From NCBI GenBank assembly GCA_015489295.1, contig WGAB01000332.1, forward strand, positions 1-7,441: a stretch of 7,441 nucleotides of DNA, in the 5' to 3' direction. Positions 6,043 to 7,441 of this stretch are shown here, piece by piece (within the stretch, counting starts at the first letter, position 1; each line of letters starts with the position of its first letter). The position numbers were made by a program, and so were the translations under genes. The notes below the pieces were generated by a model. The model had not been told where the DNA came from. It did not search any database and saw nothing but the letters and a program-made list of their open reading frames with translations. The stretch comes from Caldifarciminota bacterium (GTDB lineage: Bacteria > WOR-3 > Hydrothermia > WGAB01).

Positions 6043-7071
6043 ATGATCCGGGTAGCCCTGGATGCCCTGGGTACCGATCACGCTCCGGAACCCGAGGTCC
6101 GGGGCGCCCTTCAAGCCGTTGAAACCTGGCCCGATCTGGAAGTGTTCCTCGTGGGGCACCGCGACCAGGTGACGCCCCATCTGAAACACCCCCATCCCCG
6201 AATCCATCTGGTCCACGCCGAGCAACGGGTGGAAATGACCGACAAGCCCTCGGCCGTTCTGAAGGCCAAACCCCACTCTTCGATTGCCGAGGGCCTCCGC
6301 CTGGTAAAGGAGGGCAAGGCCCAGGCCTTCGTATCTGCAGGCAACACCGGTGCCGTCATGGCCTTTTCCCTGTTTATCCTGGGGCGCATCAAGGGCATCA
6401 AACGTCCGGCCATCGGGGCCTTTTTCCCCACCCTCCAGAATCCCGCTCTGGTGCTGGATGTGGGGGCCAACGCCGTGGTGAAGCCCATGCATCTGTACCA
6501 GTTTGCCTGGATGGGAACCCTTTTTTACCAGCACATGCTGGGCGGTCCACAGCCCCGCGTGGGACTCCTGTCCATCGGCGAAGAGGCCACCAAGGGCAAC
6601 GAAACCGTGATCGAGGCCCGAAGGCTCCTGGAACAGGACAGCCAGTTGAACTTTGTGGGCTTCGTGGAGGGCAACGATGTGCTCTTTTCCAAAGCCGATG
6701 TGGTGGTCACCGACGGCTTCACTGGCAACGTCATGCTGAAATTCGGCGAGGGGGTCGTGAGTTTCATCGCCCAACTGGTCAAGGCCGAGATCAAAAAAGA
6801 TCCCCTGGCCCTGGCCGGTGCCCTGCTGGTCAAAGGGGCTCTGAACCGCGTGAAGAAACGCATCGACTACGAGGAGTACGGCGGCAGTCTGCTTCTGGGG
6901 GTGAACGGGGTGGTGATGATCGCCCACGGCCGGTCGTCGCCCCGGGCCATCAAAAACGCCCTGAAACATGCCCGCCATCTGGCTGAGGAGCGGGTGGTGG
7001 ACCGGGTAGGGGAACAGCTTCGCCGTTCGTCGGCGGAAACGGCTACCAGGTCGCCTGAACCGAAAGATTGA
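6043..7071 (+). CDS. plsX: Phosphate acyltransferase PlsX
   Basis: Converts acyl-ACP and phosphate to acyl-phosphate, the donor for glycerol-3-phosphate acylation by PlsY in phospholipid synthesis; it is a peripheral membrane enzyme. The product is 342 residues, the usual length. Recognisable blocks are VALDALGTDHAPEPEVRGA (4-22), SAGNTGA (98-104), LLSIGEEATKGN (175-186), FVEGNDV (207-213) and VVTDGFTGNV (221-230). The first block is usually DAMGGDHAP, so GT for GG is a small variation. ATG at 6043 has AGAGG (6029-6033) 9 bases upstream. It is probably co-transcribed with rpmF. No fab genes follow, unlike many bacteria, because the next gene is convergent and overlaps its 3' end by 29 bases. 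Confidence 0.97.
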   Translation: MIRVALDALGTDHAPEPEVRGALQAVETWPDLEVFLVGHRDQVTPHLKHPHPRIHLVHAEQRVEMTDKPSAVLKAKPHSSIAEGLRLVKEGKAQAFVSAGNTGAVMAFSLFILGRIKGIKRPAIGAFFPTLQNPALVLDVGANAVVKPMHLYQFAWMGTLFYQHMLGGPQPRVGLLSIGEEATKGNETVIEARRLLEQDSQLNFVGFVEGNDVLFSKADVVVTDGFTGNVMLKFGEGVVSFIAQLVKAEIKKDPLALAGALLVKGALNRVKKRIDYEEYGGSLLLGVNGVVMIAHGRSSPRAIKNALKHARHLAEERVVDRVGEQLRRSSAETATRSPEPKD

Positions 7072-7441
7072 CGGCCCAGAAGGCTGGCTTCCGGTTTCGT
7101 CGTACCCGCTGGATTTCCAGTGACAGAGATCTGCCCGTGACCAGGAATCCGGCCGCGAGTTCCCGCAGGGTTCGCCGGAACCGCTCGCCGGGGGAACGCT
7201 CCTGACGTTCCAGGTCTTCGGCCACGATTCCCACGCGAACGCCCCGGAACCGCCCGGTGGGGATGCGAACCTTGAGGTGGCCCTCCACCATCTCCCTGTG
7301 GACCAGGAAGAACCACCGGGAGGCTTCGGGATCCTGCAGGTAGGTGCCGTTCTGCTGCCAGCGAAGCCGGAACGTGCCCTGCCAGGGGGCCTGGGGAAGT
7401 TCCAGCCGGTGCTCCAGGTAACGAATGAGCAGGTTTCGGGA
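7043..7441 (-). CDS. Partial gene of unknown family, C-terminal part; possible outer-membrane beta-barrel
   Basis: Open from the right window edge to TAG at 7043-7045, giving the last 132 residues; the start lies outside the window. I do not recognise the family. The sequence alternates short strand-like stretches (WFFLVHREMVEGHLKVRI, RGVRVGIVAEDL) with arginine-rich turns. It ends AFWAVNLSVQATW: a terminal aromatic with hydrophobic residues at alternate positions (W, A, V, L, V counted back in steps of two). That is the signature recognised by the BAM complex in outer-membrane beta-barrels, so such a role is plausible but unproven. GC-rich codons match the backbone genes. Its 3' end overlaps plsX by 29 bases, tail to tail. 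Confidence 0.65.
   Translation of the reverse strand, partial: SRNLLIRYLEHRLELPQAPWQGTFRLRWQQNGTYLQDPEASRWFFLVHREMVEGHLKVRIPTGRFRGVRVGIVAEDLERQERSPGERFRRTLRELAAGFLVTGRSLSLEIQRVRRNRKPAFWAVNLSVQATW

Overview
The window is GC-rich bacterial chromosome broken by one clearly AT-rich block at about 3830-5400. The species cannot be named from sequence alone. The L32 protein has two CxxC pairs and an FCB-like look, PlsX is standard, and the partial gene at the right edge ends in an outer-membrane beta-barrel type C-terminus. Together these suggest a Gram-negative, perhaps anaerobic or thermophilic, lineage. Confidence in that placement is low.

Left part (1-2267). Two minus-strand genes, a hydrogenase maturation protease and a YgeW-like carbamoyltransferase, form a tight pair. 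They are divergent from a plus-strand 2,4-diaminopentanoate dehydrogenase-like oxidoreductase, across an 81-bp gap holding a plausible promoter. The carbamoyltransferase is not intact: its sequence runs into a perfect 121-bp inverted repeat with a 64-bp spacer that reaches the window edge. Only the spacer read on the plus strand continues the protein family, so the end looks like a fold-back chimera rather than natural DNA.

Middle (2268-3826). A 249-bp non-coding, hairpin-rich stretch precedes a plus-strand UMF1/Atg22-like MFS transporter. A short minus-strand coding remnant of 52 codons converges on the transporter, with overlapping stop codons. It is cut off at the edge of the AT-rich block.

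AT-rich island (about 3830-5400). Two overlapping minus-strand genes encode a PD-(D/E)XK (PDDEXK_4-like) nuclease and an unrecognised 216-residue partner. The partner has its own strong Shine-Dalgarno sequence inside the nuclease gene. The base composition, the pairing and the broken neighbour suggest horizontally acquired DNA, possibly a defence module.

Right part (5336-7441). A stretch without a convincing gene is followed by tRNA-Ser(GGA), then the rpmF-plsX unit (ribosomal protein L32 and phosphate acyltransferase). plsX overlaps tail-to-tail with a 5'-truncated minus-strand gene whose product may be an outer-membrane protein.
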